Shown: positions 8,755 through 17,777, counted from the first letter of the stretch. The stretch is 64,000 nt of DNA from DAOUJI01 sp965197415 (GCA_965197415.1 OZ240207.1:2418001-2482000); one strand, 5' to 3'. Notes: generated by a model not told the origin, from the letters alone. Numbers and translations are program-made.

Positions 8755-9411
8755 TTACTTGAACCCCAAAGCCCTCCGGGCTTTGACTGCAACCGTGGTT
8801 AGTCTCAGCGCCTGGTTGCACCGCTTCTTGACTAGGTTCGCTCTGGAAAGGGAGTCCAGGAACCCCTCGGGAGTCCCGTCGAACTCGTCCATTTCCATGT
8901 AGGTGCGACCCAACTCCAAAGGCGTGTGGGAGTCGCTGCAGGCGGCTGGGATGACCTGTTTCTCAGCCGTGAACTCCTCCGCGCGTCGGTTGTCCCGTGC
9001 CAAAAGGTTGTGGGCGTTGAAGGCTTCTATGGCGTTCACACTGGGCAGAATGTCCAGCAGGGCGTCCTTGCCGATGGCCGAGGGACGGAACCTGTCGAAG
9101 GGATGGGGAATCAATACCAGCCCGCCCTGGCTCTTGATGGCGTCCACCGTATCTCTGGCTGATAGACCTTTGGGGACTGTCTCATTCAGGAAGAGGCCGA
9201 TGATGTCACCCGACGCGCTCTTGACCTCCTCGCCGACTATTACCTGGAAGGGAGCCGCTTCCCGCACTTCCAGCGCGCCTTTTATCGTGTTGTGATCGGT
9301 GACGGCTATGCAGTCCAGCCCGGTCTGTAGGCACCTGTTGACTATAGAGCTTATCGGAGCGCCGGAGTCGGGGGAGTTGTAGGTGTGGATGTGGAGGTCC
9401 ACCTTAAGCAT
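8755..9411 (-). CDS. PHP-domain phosphoesterase
   Basis: 218 residues from ATG at 9411. The start overlaps the xseB stop by 8 bases and has GGAGGACGAGG immediately upstream. An N-terminal DLHIHTYNSPDS provides the HxH metal motif, followed by AVTDHNT, LIPHPFDRF and AACSDSHTPLELG, the four metal-binding blocks of the polymerase-and-histidinol-phosphatase fold. Members hydrolyse phosphomonoesters or nucleotides using two or three metals. It is the last gene of the minus-strand operon; substrate unknown. The length is that of short stand-alone PHP proteins such as RNase AM-like or YciV-like enzymes. Confidence 0.85.
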   Translation of the reverse strand: MLKVDLHIHTYNSPDSGAPISSIVNRCLQTGLDCIAVTDHNTIKGALEVREAAPFQVIVGEEVKSASGDIIGLFLNETVPKGLSARDTVDAIKSQGGLVLIPHPFDRFRPSAIGKDALLDILPSVNAIEAFNAHNLLARDNRRAEEFTAEKQVIPAACSDSHTPLELGRTYMEMDEFDGTPEGFLDSLSRANLVKKRCNQALRLTTVAVKARRALGFK

Positions 9412-9697
9412 CCTCGTCCTCCAGCGGCGGGAAAGCTTGGTTGGCAAGCCATTCGGGCGGTTCGTCCGTGTCCCTCAGACTGGAGTAGTCCTCCTTGAGC
9501 TCCGTCACCTTCAACTCGGCTTTGCTCAGCATGTCGCTGCATATCTGGGCGAGAGTCATGCCTTCCTCGTAGAGGTTGGTGGCCTCGTCCAGTGTCAGGT
9601 TGCCCGATTCCAACGCTTCAACCGTCTTTTCCAGCCGGAGGTAAATCTCCTCGAAGGAGAGTTGCTGCTGGGGGTCTTCGGAAACTGGGTTGACCAT
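9404..9697 (-). CDS. xseB: Exodeoxyribonuclease VII small subunit
   Basis: 97 residues from ATG at 9697. The core LSFEEIYLRLEKTVEALESGNLTLDEATNLYEEG is typical, though given here only as the motif: F-E-x4-L-E-x-V-x2-L-E-x-G-x-L-x-L-D-E. It lies 10 bases downstream of xseA, its functional partner; several XseB helices decorate each XseA. The frame is open far upstream through xseA, but the internal ATG gives the right family length. Its stop codon overlaps the PHP start, so translation is coupled. Confidence 0.92.
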   Translation of the reverse strand: MVNPVSEDPQQQLSFEEIYLRLEKTVEALESGNLTLDEATNLYEEGMTLAQICSDMLSKAELKVTELKEDYSSLRDTDEPPEWLANQAFPPLEDEDA

Positions 9698-9707
9698 GAG
9701 GCGTCTG

Positions 9708-10988
9708 TCAGAAGAGGCGCGCGCCGGCCCTTGCCGGCCGTTTCTTTGTCCTGGGATTGGCGGCTTGCTTCCCGGCGGTAGCCGGGAACCGTCCGTCGGT
9801 AACGGTGACCTGCAGCCCGTCGCCAGGACTTGTGTCAGCGGTCTTAGAGACCACCCTGCCGTCGGAGTCGCGTTGAACGATGGCGAATCCTCTCCCCAGC
9901 ACGGAACGCGGGTCAAGGGAACGGAGTTGTTTCTCCAGCCCGTCCACGCTTATTCGCCTCAATGAGGTCATGCTGCGGATGCTGCCGTCTATTCGGCTTT
10001 CCAGCCTAGCGATCGATTCCCTGAGGGTACGAGTGTCGGGTTCTCTAGAGTGTACCCGGTGTACCAGCGACGCGACGTTCTGCCGCCTCAGGCCCATAGC
10101 TCCAAGGACAGCCCTTGTCATCCCGTACGTCCGATGTTCCAGGTTGGCCGATATGATTCTCACGTCGGGGACCGCCAACTCAGCGGCGGCGGAAGGTGTC
10201 GGCGCTCTCAGGTCGGCCACGTCGTCGGCTATCGTAAAATCGGTTTCATGGCCTATTGCGCTTATGACGGGGATGCGGCTGGCGTATATAGCACGGGCGA
10301 CGCTCTCCTCGTTAAAGGGCCACAGCTCCTCCAGGGAACCGCCGCCTCTGGCAAGAATGATAAGGTCCGAGCGGCCTTCCCGGTTGAGGGCCTCCAGCGC
10401 CGAGACGATGCCTGGCGCCGCCGATTCGCCCTGTACCGCCGTCGGAGCAAGGAGAGCCTCGGCTAGGGGCCACCTGCGTCCAATCACGTTGCAGATGTCG
10501 TGTATGACAGCGCCAGCGGGAGAAGTGACTAGGCCCACCACCTTTGGATAGGCGGGCAGAGGCCGTTTCCTGGACGGGTCGAAAAGCCCCTGCTGTTCCA
10601 GCTTGAGCCTGAGCTCCTCCAGAGCCAGGGCCAAAGCTCCAGCCCCGGCGGGCATCACGAGGTCCCCAACCAGTTGCACAGCGCCCCTGGCCTCATATAA
10701 GGAGATGCGACCGTGGATGCTTACCTGCAGCCCCTCTGCCAGTAAGCTTCCCCCTCGCCCCGTACGGAATACGACGCTTTGGAGCTGGCCTTGGGCGTCC
10801 TTGAGGGTGAAGTAGTTGTGGCCGGAGGCGGCTTTCCTGAAGTTGGAGACCTCGCCCGTGACCCATAGGTCGGCAAGGCGCGGGTCACGCTCCAACGCCT
10901 CCTTCACGCACCAGACTGCCTCGCTTACGGTATAAAGCGCAGTTGCTTGTTTCGGGAGGCCCGTTCCAACGTCGTTAGGCGCGCTCAA
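9708..10988 (-). CDS. xseA: Exodeoxyribonuclease VII large subunit
   Basis: 426 residues if started at TTG 10988, which overlaps the efp end by 14 bases. This is the only NTG codon between the long antisense-like upstream extension and the conserved OB-fold start ALYTVSEAVWCVKEAL, so I prefer it, with AGGA upstream at somewhat long spacing. Family blocks: WVTGEVSNFR, RPLPAYPKVVGLVTS, ILARGGGSLEELWPFN, SAIGHETDFTIADDVADLRAPTPSAAAE. The enzyme degrades single-stranded DNA to oligonucleotides in both directions. Next to xseB as expected. Confidence 0.9.
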   Translation of the reverse strand: MSAPNDVGTGLPKQATALYTVSEAVWCVKEALERDPRLADLWVTGEVSNFRKAASGHNYFTLKDAQGQLQSVVFRTGRGGSLLAEGLQVSIHGRISLYEARGAVQLVGDLVMPAGAGALALALEELRLKLEQQGLFDPSRKRPLPAYPKVVGLVTSPAGAVIHDICNVIGRRWPLAEALLAPTAVQGESAAPGIVSALEALNREGRSDLIILARGGGSLEELWPFNEESVARAIYASRIPVISAIGHETDFTIADDVADLRAPTPSAAAELAVPDVRIISANLEHRTYGMTRAVLGAMGLRRQNVASLVHRVHSREPDTRTLRESIARLESRIDGSIRSMTSLRRISVDGLEKQLRSLDPRSVLGRGFAIVQRDSDGRVVSKTADTSPGDGLQVTVTDGRFPATAGKQAANPRTKKRPARAGARLF

Positions 10989-11538
10989 TGTAGTCGCCGG
11001 TCCTGGTGTCCACCTTGATTTTCTGACCGGGTTGTATAAACAGAGGCACTTGAATAGAGAGGCCGGTTTCGAGGGTGGCCTGCTTGGTCCCGCCCTGGGC
11101 GGTGTCTCCCTTGAGGCCCGGAGGCGACTCGGCAACCTCCAACTCGACGAAGGTCGGCAGTTTCAGGTTGAGCAGGGAGCCTTTGAAGTACAAGAGGTTG
11201 ATGACCGTCTCCTCTTTGAGATACTGTACGGCGTCGCCCAACTGGTCGCTGGTGAGTTGGTACTGGTCGTAGGTCTCAGTGTCCATGAAGTTGTAGAACT
11301 GCCCGTCGGTGTAGAGGAACTGGGCGGGGCGTTCGTCCACTTCAGCCACCGAAAACTCGGTGGTGTATGCCTGGAAGGTGCGCTCTATCACCTTCCCGTC
11401 TTTCATGTTGCGCATCTTGATTTTGGTGACGGGCGCCCGTTGCTGCATCTTGTGCCGCTCGTAGTCCATAACTTCAAAAGGCTGCCCGTCCACCTCGATG
11501 GCCAACCCCTTCCGCAAGTCCCCGAAATTGATGCTCAT
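10975..11538 (-). CDS. efp: Elongation factor P (atypical tip loop)
   Basis: 187 residues from ATG at 11538, behind GGAAAGGG. Three OB-like domains are recognisable, with the C-terminal LETGLSIQVPLFIQPGQKIKVDTRTGDYIERA segment matching the EF-P signature. EF-P relieves ribosome stalling at polyproline. The tip loop of domain I, normally PGK or PGR with the modified Lys34/Arg32, reads ERHKMQQRAPVTKIK here: by alignment the modified residue is Gln33 with Arg34 beside it. So either an unmodified or differently modified factor is encoded. No epmA/epmB or earP gene is in the window. It sits 59 bases after pepP and overlaps xseA. Confidence 0.9.
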   Translation of the reverse strand: MSINFGDLRKGLAIEVDGQPFEVMDYERHKMQQRAPVTKIKMRNMKDGKVIERTFQAYTTEFSVAEVDERPAQFLYTDGQFYNFMDTETYDQYQLTSDQLGDAVQYLKEETVINLLYFKGSLLNLKLPTFVELEVAESPPGLKGDTAQGGTKQATLETGLSIQVPLFIQPGQKIKVDTRTGDYIERA

Positions 11539-11597
11539 ACCCTTTCCTTCTCCTGCGCCTTCCGTTCCGTCAGTGGAGCGACTTCTTGCCGCTGGTC

Positions 11598-12662
11598 TTA
11601 CTTCGGAGCCTTGCTGAGGACCTTGGCTCCCTTCTCGTCCAGTACAACTATGTCTTCTATTCTGACTCCACCCCAACCGGAGAGGTATATTCCTGGCTCG
11701 ACGGTGAACACCATACCGGGTTCCAGCACGTTCTCGGCCTTGGGGCTGACCCGTGGGTATTCGTGTATTACCAGGCCCACGCCGTGGCCAAGGCTGTGCC
11801 CAAAGTTGTCGCCGTATCCCGCCTCGGCGATCACGTTCCGGGACAGGTCGTCGGCGTCTCCGCCGGACATGCCGACTTTGACGGTGGCTATGGCGGTGAG
11901 CTGGGCTCCCAGCACAATGTCATATATCTTGGGGAAGGTCTCGTCGGCTTGGCCCACGCAGACTGTGCGGGACAAGTCACTGCAATAGCCTTCCACCTTA
12001 GCCCCCATGTCGATCACGATGGGGTCGCCGTTCTCGATCACCCGGTCGGACGGCCTGTGGTGGGGCATGGCCCCATTGGGGCCAGACGCCACGATGGTAT
12101 CGAAGCTGGGGGAGTCGGCGCCCAGGTCCCGCATGGCTTTCTCCAGGTTCCAGGCTATCTCCCGTTCCGTCTGGCCGGGCTGAATGTTGGGCGCAATGGC
12201 CTGCATGGCCCCGTCGGCCACGTCGATGGCCTTTTGGAGCACAGAGACTTCTTCAGCCTCTTTTACGGACCGTATGCCCTCTATGATGCCTTGGGTAGAC
12301 AGCAGGCTTGGACGTTCTGACGAGGGCACCTCCTCCAGGGCCGTCGTCATCTGCTGGTAGGTGGCAACGGGCACTTGGTGGCCTTCAAACCCCACCTTCT
12401 TGAAGCCTTGCTCCTTGAAGGCGTCCAGCATCCAGTTCCAGTCTGCGCCCATACGGACGATTTGGAAGTCCGGCGACTGGTTGCCGGCTTGCTCGGTGTA
12501 ACGGAAGTCGGTGGCCAGGACAGCGTCCGTCCGAGAGATGACGAGATAGCCCGCTGAACCAGTGAATCCGGAGAGATAACGCCGGTTCTCTGGGACCGAG
12601 ATTATGATGGCGTCGAGTCCTTTTTCATCCAGCTTCTCCCGTAGAGCTTCCAGTCGTCTCAT
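11598..12662 (-). CDS. pepP: M24 aminopeptidase (Xaa-Pro peptidase type)
   Basis: 354 residues. N-terminal creatinase-like domain (MRRLEALREKLDEKGLDA to about 125), then the pita-bread catalytic domain. The five metal ligands are seen as Asp in VIDMGA, Asp in CSDLSRTV, His in GHSLGHGVGL, Glu in FTVEPGIY and Glu in VRIEDIV. It removes N-terminal residues preceding proline in the cytosol. Its place next to efp (polyproline translation) is common in bacterial genomes. It follows aroQ after 25 bases. The gene symbol denotes the family, not a proven specificity; pepQ-type is the alternative. Confidence 0.88.
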   Translation of the reverse strand: MRRLEALREKLDEKGLDAIIISVPENRRYLSGFTGSAGYLVISRTDAVLATDFRYTEQAGNQSPDFQIVRMGADWNWMLDAFKEQGFKKVGFEGHQVPVATYQQMTTALEEVPSSERPSLLSTQGIIEGIRSVKEAEEVSVLQKAIDVADGAMQAIAPNIQPGQTEREIAWNLEKAMRDLGADSPSFDTIVASGPNGAMPHHRPSDRVIENGDPIVIDMGAKVEGYCSDLSRTVCVGQADETFPKIYDIVLGAQLTAIATVKVGMSGGDADDLSRNVIAEAGYGDNFGHSLGHGVGLVIHEYPRVSPKAENVLEPGMVFTVEPGIYLSGWGGVRIEDIVVLDEKGAKVLSKAPK

Positions 12663-12687
12663 GTCGGCACACCTCCGGTTGAGGGCC

Positions 12688-13131
12688 TCACAGGCCGCCG
12701 TTTTCGTTCAAAATCGCCGAGAGAATTTCCAGGGCCGCTATGTATCCCCTCCAGCCGAAACCGGAAATCTGACCTGCGGCCACTTCCGACACCACCGACT
12801 TTCTTCTCCACTCTTCCCTGGCATGGATGTTGCTGAGGTGGACCTCGACGATGGGCAGGCCCGCATCGGCCAGGGCGTCCCGGAGGGAGTAGCCATAGTG
12901 GGTCAGGGCTCCCGGGTTGACTATTATACCGTCTGTGGTCGTGTTCTGGATATGGTCTACTATGGCGCCCTCACTGTTGGACTGGAAGAACTCCACATCC
13001 ACCAGCAGCTCTTGCGCCCGTTGTGTGATTTTGGCCTGGATTTCCGCCAAGGTCACGGCGCCGTAAACGGTGGTGTCCCTGCGGCCCAGAGCGTTCAGGT
13101 TGGGTCCGTTAATCACCGCGATTTTGGCCAT
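12688..13131 (-). CDS. aroQ: Type II 3-dehydroquinate dehydratase
   Basis: 147 residues, standard for the dodecameric type II enzyme. IAVINGPNLNALGRRD is the N-terminal signature with the catalytic Tyr in the flexible loop (TTVYGAVTL), then QSNSEGAIVDHI, NPGALTHYGYSLRDAL, and VEVHLSNIHAREEWR with the catalytic His. It catalyses step three of the shikimate pathway. It starts inside the 3' end of the recombinase gene (23-base overlap) behind GGGAGAA. Confidence 0.95.
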   Translation of the reverse strand: MAKIAVINGPNLNALGRRDTTVYGAVTLAEIQAKITQRAQELLVDVEFFQSNSEGAIVDHIQNTTTDGIIVNPGALTHYGYSLRDALADAGLPIVEVHLSNIHAREEWRRKSVVSEVAAGQISGFGWRGYIAALEILSAILNENGGL

Positions 13132-14152
13132 CTGATTCTCCCGTGTCGTCGTCTCTTCTCCGGCGGGCCATTGGGTGAGTGGTCAGATACTCGGCCCGGG
13201 CTTCCAGCTGGGTGACGTGGGTATAAACCTGAGTCGTGGCAGGGCTGGAGTGCCCCATAAGCTCCTGTACGATCCTCAAATCGGCCCCGCCTTCCATCAG
13301 GTGAGTGGCAAAGGAGTGCCTGAGAGTGTGGGGATGCACACCGGGACGTGTGGCCGCTTGGGCCGCATATTTGGCGACCAGCTTCTGTATGGTTCGCCCT
13401 GAGAGCCGGGTCCCGTAGCGGTTGAGCAGCAAAGCCGCCGCGTCGCCCCTGCCCTGCTCCGCTCCGGCCAGGAGTTGGCTCCGGGCCGTGGACAAATAGT
13501 GGGACACCCACTCTACGGCGGGCCCGCCCATCAGAACGATGCGTTCTTTGGAGCCTTTGCCGGTCACCCTTATCGTGCCTTGCGCCAGGTCCAAGTCCTG
13601 TTGGTCCAGGCCTGATATTTCTGACAACCTCATGCCCGTGGAGTAGAGCATCTCCAGTATGGCCCTGTCCCGGATTCCTGACGGCGAGGACACGTCCACT
13701 GCATCCAGAAGGCGCACCGTTTCGCCCCTTCCCAGAAATGTCGGCAGCTTCTTTCCCACCTTTATGTTGAAGCTGCGCCCTTTGGGTATCGGGTTGTTCT
13801 CGACCACTCCCTGCTGGGTGAGGTAGCGGTAAAACGCTCTGAGGACCACCATCTTCCGGGCTACGCTGATTCTGGCATAGCCTTTGGAGTCTCCCTTGGC
13901 CGACGTGGACAGCCAGGCCAGGTAGCTCCTGAGATAGCGGCGGGAGAAGTCCTTGAGTTCCAGACGATGGGTCTCCACGAACTGTACGAACGGCTGCAGG
14001 TCAGTGGAGTAAATGCGTATCGTGTTTTCCGAGCGGCCCTTTTGCCCACGCAGGTGGTCCTGGAAGCGTTGCACCAGGACGGCAACGTCAGGGAAGCCGG
14101 TGGAATCGGGGTTGACGTCAACGTCGTCTTGGGGTGGAACGGCGTTAAGCAT
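13109..14152 (-). CDS. xerC: Tyrosine recombinase XerC/XerD
   Basis: 347 residues from ATG at 14152; about 25 residues longer at the N terminus than usual. SAM-like core-binding domain (FQDHLRGQKGRSENTIRIY on) precedes the catalytic domain, with Arg in TGMRLSEISGL, Lys in GKGSKERIV, the HTLRHSFATHL box, and GHSSPATTQVYTHV with the nucleophilic Tyr. It resolves chromosome dimers at dif. XerC and XerD cannot be separated here, so the symbol is provisional. It lies between topA and aroQ in a housekeeping operon, which argues against a phage integrase. Confidence 0.88.
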   Translation of the reverse strand: MLNAVPPQDDVDVNPDSTGFPDVAVLVQRFQDHLRGQKGRSENTIRIYSTDLQPFVQFVETHRLELKDFSRRYLRSYLAWLSTSAKGDSKGYARISVARKMVVLRAFYRYLTQQGVVENNPIPKGRSFNIKVGKKLPTFLGRGETVRLLDAVDVSSPSGIRDRAILEMLYSTGMRLSEISGLDQQDLDLAQGTIRVTGKGSKERIVLMGGPAVEWVSHYLSTARSQLLAGAEQGRGDAAALLLNRYGTRLSGRTIQKLVAKYAAQAATRPGVHPHTLRHSFATHLMEGGADLRIVQELMGHSSPATTQVYTHVTQLEARAEYLTTHPMARRRRDDDTGESDGQNRGD

Positions 14153-14217
14153 AGGCTCCGATGGGGAGGGGCCCTGAACTTTGGATGCCGGGTCTTTCTG
14201 GATTCCCGGGCCTAGGG

Positions 14218-16617
14218 CTAGGTCCCCGCACCTACCAGAGTACCTTTTGGAGCGTCGCCCTTCCAGGCGCAGACGGTGCACTTTACGCCGTTTTTGCCTG
14301 AAGCCACCATCAGCCCTTGACATTCGGGGCACGGTTCCGTGAGGGGTTGCTGGTTGACGACGAAGTCGCAAGCCGGATATGCCGAGCAGCCGTAGAAAGT
14401 CCGGCCGCGGCCTCTCGAACGGCGCTGCACGAGGTCGCTGCCGCATTTGGGACAGGGCACGCCTATCTTGAGGGGCCGGCTGGTGCGACACTTTGGATAG
14501 TCAGAGCAGGACATGAACTTGCCGAACCGCCCTGTTCGTATCACCATGGGGTTGCCGCACTTCTCGCAGGTCTCATCCGTAGGTTCGGTCTCCGCAGACG
14601 CCGCTCTCTGACTGGAAGCTTGGTCGGGTTCCGAGGCGGACTCGGTGGGTATGGGCTTGGTGTTCCGGCACTTGGGGAAGCCGGTGCAGGCCATGAACTT
14701 GCCGAACCTTCCCATCTTGATTACCAATGGAGCGCCGCAGAGGTCGCAGACCTCGTCGGTGGCTTCTTCCACCCGTACCCGTGGCATAGCCTGCTCGGCG
14801 GCCTTCAGGGATTTCTCGAAGGGGCCATAGAAGTCCTGAAGCATGGGTGTCCAACTGCGTTCGCCCCTGGCCACCTCGTCAAGCTCCTCTTCCATTCGAG
14901 CGGTAAACCCGGCATCCATGATGTCGGGGAAGAACTGGGTGAGCAGGTCCGACACCGTGCAACCCAACTGCGTGGGCTTCAGGCGACCGGAGTCCTTCAG
15001 GACATAATGTCTATCCGTTATGGTGGATATGATGGGCGCGTAGGTGCTGGGCCGTCCTATGCCCCGCTCCTCCAGTGACTTGATGAGGCTCGCCTCTGTA
15101 AACCTGGGTGGAGGCTGGGTGAAGTGCTGCTTGGGCTCGATTCCCAGACAATTTAGAAGATGACCCTTCTCCAGCAAAGGCAGAGGCCCCTTGCCGTCTT
15201 CCTCGTCGGCGTCGTCGGAACTTTCCAGGTACAACGTCCTGAAACCTGGGAAGGTGAGGACAGACCCGGTGGCCCTGAATACGTAGGTCTTGTCCGCTTT
15301 CTTGCATTGGGCTTCGATGTCCACGGAGGTGGAGTCGGAACGGGCGTCGGCCATCTGGCTCGCCAACATCCGTTTCCATATCAGGTCATACAGCCTGCGT
15401 TGGTCGGAGGTGAGGTAACCCTTTATGCTTTGTGGGTCGCGGGCTATGGAAGTCGGCCTGATAGCCTCGTGGGCTTCCTGGGCGCCCTTTGCCTTGCGCC
15501 TGAAAGCGCGCGGCTGAGTGGGAGCGTACTCTTTGCCGTACTTCTCCCGGATGTATTGCCGCGCTTCCTGGACCGCCCCGGCTGACACGTTGGTGGAGTC
15601 GGTCCGCATGTAGGTGATGAGGCCCACGGACCCCTCGGCGCCCATAGCAAGCCCCTCGTACAACTGCTGCGCGGCCGACATGGTCCTCTTGGCGGAGAAT
15701 CGCAGCTTGCGCCAAGCTTCCTGTTGGAGGGTGGACGTGATGAAAGGAGGCGCGGGGGACTGTTTGACCTCTCGCTTCTTCACCTGCACCACCGCATAGG
15801 CGGCTCCGTCTAAATCTTCTTCTATGGCTTTGGATGAGGTCTCGTTGGGGATGTCCAGCTTGCCCTTGCGGCCCTTGACTGAGTGTATGGCGGCGCGGAA
15901 CGACTCAATTCGCTCCGCCTCTGACCGTTCGCTCTTCTGGAGATGGGCGTCGATGGTCCAATACTCTTTGGCGACGAAGGCCTCGATTTCCCGCTCTCTG
16001 TCCACGACCAAACGCAGGGCCACGGACTGCACACGCCCTGCCGACAGGCCGCGCTGGACCTTCTTCCAGAGCAGAGGGCTTATCTGGTAGCCCACCAGTC
16101 TGTCGAGTATTCTCCGGGCCTGCTGTGCGTTGACCAGCTCCATATCGATGGCACGGGGGTGATCGAAAGCCTCTTTCACGGCTTCCTGGGTTATCTCGTG
16201 AAAGACCACCCTCTGGAGCCGGTCGCTGTCGGTGGGCCACTCGGCGGCTTCCACCAGGTGCCACGATATGGCCTCGCCTTCCCTGTCCGGGTCGGTGGCC
16301 AGGTATATGCGGGAGGCCTTGGCGCCCAGCGCCTTTAGTTCTTTTACAGTGGCCTGCTTGTCCCGCATCACTGAATATGAAGGGGCGAACTCCTGGCTGA
16401 CGTCCACTCCGAGCTTGCCTTTCGGAAGGTCTCGAACATGGCCCTGGGACGCTTTGACGACGTAGCTCTTGCCCAGAATCCTCTCGATGGTGCGGGCCTT
16501 GGCCGGAGATTCCACCACCACCAGGTTGGACGCTTTGCCGCCGCCATTGGCCCTCCCTCCGTTGGAGGAGGCGCCATTGGACTTCCGTGTCTTGGTGGAC
16601 TTGGTTTTAGAAGGCAT
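14218..16617 (-). CDS. topA: DNA topoisomerase I
   Basis: 799 residues from ATG at 16617, overlapping the dprA end by 11 bases; a TTG at 16626 is a possible alternative. After a Ser/Lys/Gly-rich start, the Toprim domain begins LVVVESPAKARTIERIL with ATDPDREGEA; the catalytic Tyr is in GLITYMRTDST. The C-terminus has four Cys4 zinc-ribbon units (starting CDLCGAP, CEKCGNP, CPKCGSD and CPECQGL). It relaxes negative supercoils. Gene order dprA-topA is widespread. Confidence 0.95.
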   Translation of the reverse strand: MPSKTKSTKTRKSNGASSNGGRANGGGKASNLVVVESPAKARTIERILGKSYVVKASQGHVRDLPKGKLGVDVSQEFAPSYSVMRDKQATVKELKALGAKASRIYLATDPDREGEAISWHLVEAAEWPTDSDRLQRVVFHEITQEAVKEAFDHPRAIDMELVNAQQARRILDRLVGYQISPLLWKKVQRGLSAGRVQSVALRLVVDREREIEAFVAKEYWTIDAHLQKSERSEAERIESFRAAIHSVKGRKGKLDIPNETSSKAIEEDLDGAAYAVVQVKKREVKQSPAPPFITSTLQQEAWRKLRFSAKRTMSAAQQLYEGLAMGAEGSVGLITYMRTDSTNVSAGAVQEARQYIREKYGKEYAPTQPRAFRRKAKGAQEAHEAIRPTSIARDPQSIKGYLTSDQRRLYDLIWKRMLASQMADARSDSTSVDIEAQCKKADKTYVFRATGSVLTFPGFRTLYLESSDDADEEDGKGPLPLLEKGHLLNCLGIEPKQHFTQPPPRFTEASLIKSLEERGIGRPSTYAPIISTITDRHYVLKDSGRLKPTQLGCTVSDLLTQFFPDIMDAGFTARMEEELDEVARGERSWTPMLQDFYGPFEKSLKAAEQAMPRVRVEEATDEVCDLCGAPLVIKMGRFGKFMACTGFPKCRNTKPIPTESASEPDQASSQRAASAETEPTDETCEKCGNPMVIRTGRFGKFMSCSDYPKCRTSRPLKIGVPCPKCGSDLVQRRSRGRGRTFYGCSAYPACDFVVNQQPLTEPCPECQGLMVASGKNGVKCTVCAWKGDAPKGTLVGAGT

Positions 16618-17737
16618 GTTGTACAACCGCCTCCCTGACGCGTACGTAGTGCATTGAACCCACCTGCTTGACCAGCCCTTTTAACTCCATCATGGCCAAG
16701 GAACTGCTGACCTCGGCTATAGGCAGCTGAGCGGTCCTCCTTATTTCGTCAATGTGGACCGGTTCGTATCCCACGTGGCCCAGCAGTAGGGCCTCGGCCC
16801 CGTCCTCCGGCTGAAGCACCTGCCTCATCTCCATCTGATGGGACACGATGCTCAGGTTCAGCTCTTCCAGGATGTCCTCGCAGCCGCTTACCAGCTTGGC
16901 GCCCTCTTGTATCAGCGCGTTGGTGGCTTTGCTGGAGGGAGAGAAGATGCTTCCGGGGACGCAGAAAACATCTCTGTTCTGCTCCAGAGCGTGGCGAACG
17001 GTCCACAGGGCGCCGCTTTGAATGGGTGCCTCGACGACCAGTATGCCCAGACTCATGCCGCTGATGATGCGGTTGCGTTGGGGGAAGTGGCCTGCCTTGG
17101 GGCCTTCTCCCAGAGGGTGCTCACTCACCAAGGCCCCCGACTGGGATACGTCCGCCGCCAGCTTCCTGTGTTCCGGCGGGTACACCGTGTCCAGGCCGCA
17201 GCCGAACACGGCAATAGTCCTGCCTCCAGCGTCCAGGGCGGCCCTGTGAGCCACGGCGTCGATTCCCCGCGCCAACCCGCTGATGATGGTTACGCCCTGG
17301 CGGGCCAGCTCGGTGGTCAGGCTTTGGGCTACGTCCTTGCCGTAGGTCGTGGCCTTGCGGGTGCCCACCACGGCCACGGCCTTCTCGTCTGCGGGAAAAA
17401 TCTCGCCCCGCAGGAACAGCACGGGTGGCGGATCGCTGGTCTCCTTGAGCCGTGGAGGGTATCGGGAGTCGTTCCAGGTGACGGCGTAGACTCCCGCTTC
17501 GACCATCCGGGCCATCTCGGCGTCGGGATCGATTTCAACCCTCCCCGTGGTGACGGCCTCGACGGTCTTGGAGTCCATCCCAGCGGCCCGGACATCCCCT
17601 CTGGATGCTTTCCAGGCGTTCTCCAGGGTTCCGAAGTGGGACTCCAGACGGCCTATGCGCACGGACCCCAGCCCAGGGACTCGGCTAAAGGCGACCCAGT
17701 ATTTCAGGTCTGCGCTGTTATATGCTGTGTCAGACAT
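16607..17737 (-). CDS. dprA: DNA-processing protein DprA
   Basis: 376 residues: N-terminal SAM/HhH-like region (AFSRVPGLGSVRIGRLESHFG), Rossmann-like core (VAVVGTRKATTYGKD, SGLARGIDAVAHRAAL, HFPQRNRIISGMS, QSGALWTVRHALEQ), and a C-terminal winged-helix DprA domain. It loads RecA on incoming single-stranded DNA during transformation. It opens the nine-gene minus operon running to 8755. The conserved SGSLIT-type stretch is SGALWT here, a modest deviation. Confidence 0.93.
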   Translation of the reverse strand: MSDTAYNSADLKYWVAFSRVPGLGSVRIGRLESHFGTLENAWKASRGDVRAAGMDSKTVEAVTTGRVEIDPDAEMARMVEAGVYAVTWNDSRYPPRLKETSDPPPVLFLRGEIFPADEKAVAVVGTRKATTYGKDVAQSLTTELARQGVTIISGLARGIDAVAHRAALDAGGRTIAVFGCGLDTVYPPEHRKLAADVSQSGALVSEHPLGEGPKAGHFPQRNRIISGMSLGILVVEAPIQSGALWTVRHALEQNRDVFCVPGSIFSPSSKATNALIQEGAKLVSGCEDILEELNLSIVSHQMEMRQVLQPEDGAEALLLGHVGYEPVHIDEIRRTAQLPIAEVSSSLAMMELKGLVKQVGSMHYVRVREAVVQHAF

Positions 17738-17746
17738 TTGGATTCT

Positions 17747-17777
17747 AGTATAGGTCTTTAAGAACGGCTAATGTCAA
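17747..17777 (-). promoter_or_regulatory. Possible promoter of the dprA operon
   Basis: On the minus strand TTGACA (17777-17772) and TATACT (17752-17747) are separated by 19 bases, two more than ideal. Transcription would begin near 17740, almost at the dprA ATG, which implies a very short leader. Confidence 0.35.

Noticed and set aside
9698..9916. N-terminal extension of xseB to 9916
   Set aside because: It overlaps the xseA end, has no family sequence, and the ATG at 9697 gives the normal XseB length.
11032..11988. Long plus-strand open frame over efp/pepP
   Set aside because: It is antisense to two clear genes, lacks any motif and arises from GC-rich third-position bias.
14153..14491. 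N-terminal extension of the Xer recombinase
   Set aside because: It reads antisense-frame sequence inside topA, and the internal ATG at 14152 is close to the family start.
14317..15078. Plus-strand open frame over topA
   Set aside because: Fully antisense to conserved topA sequence, with no family features.
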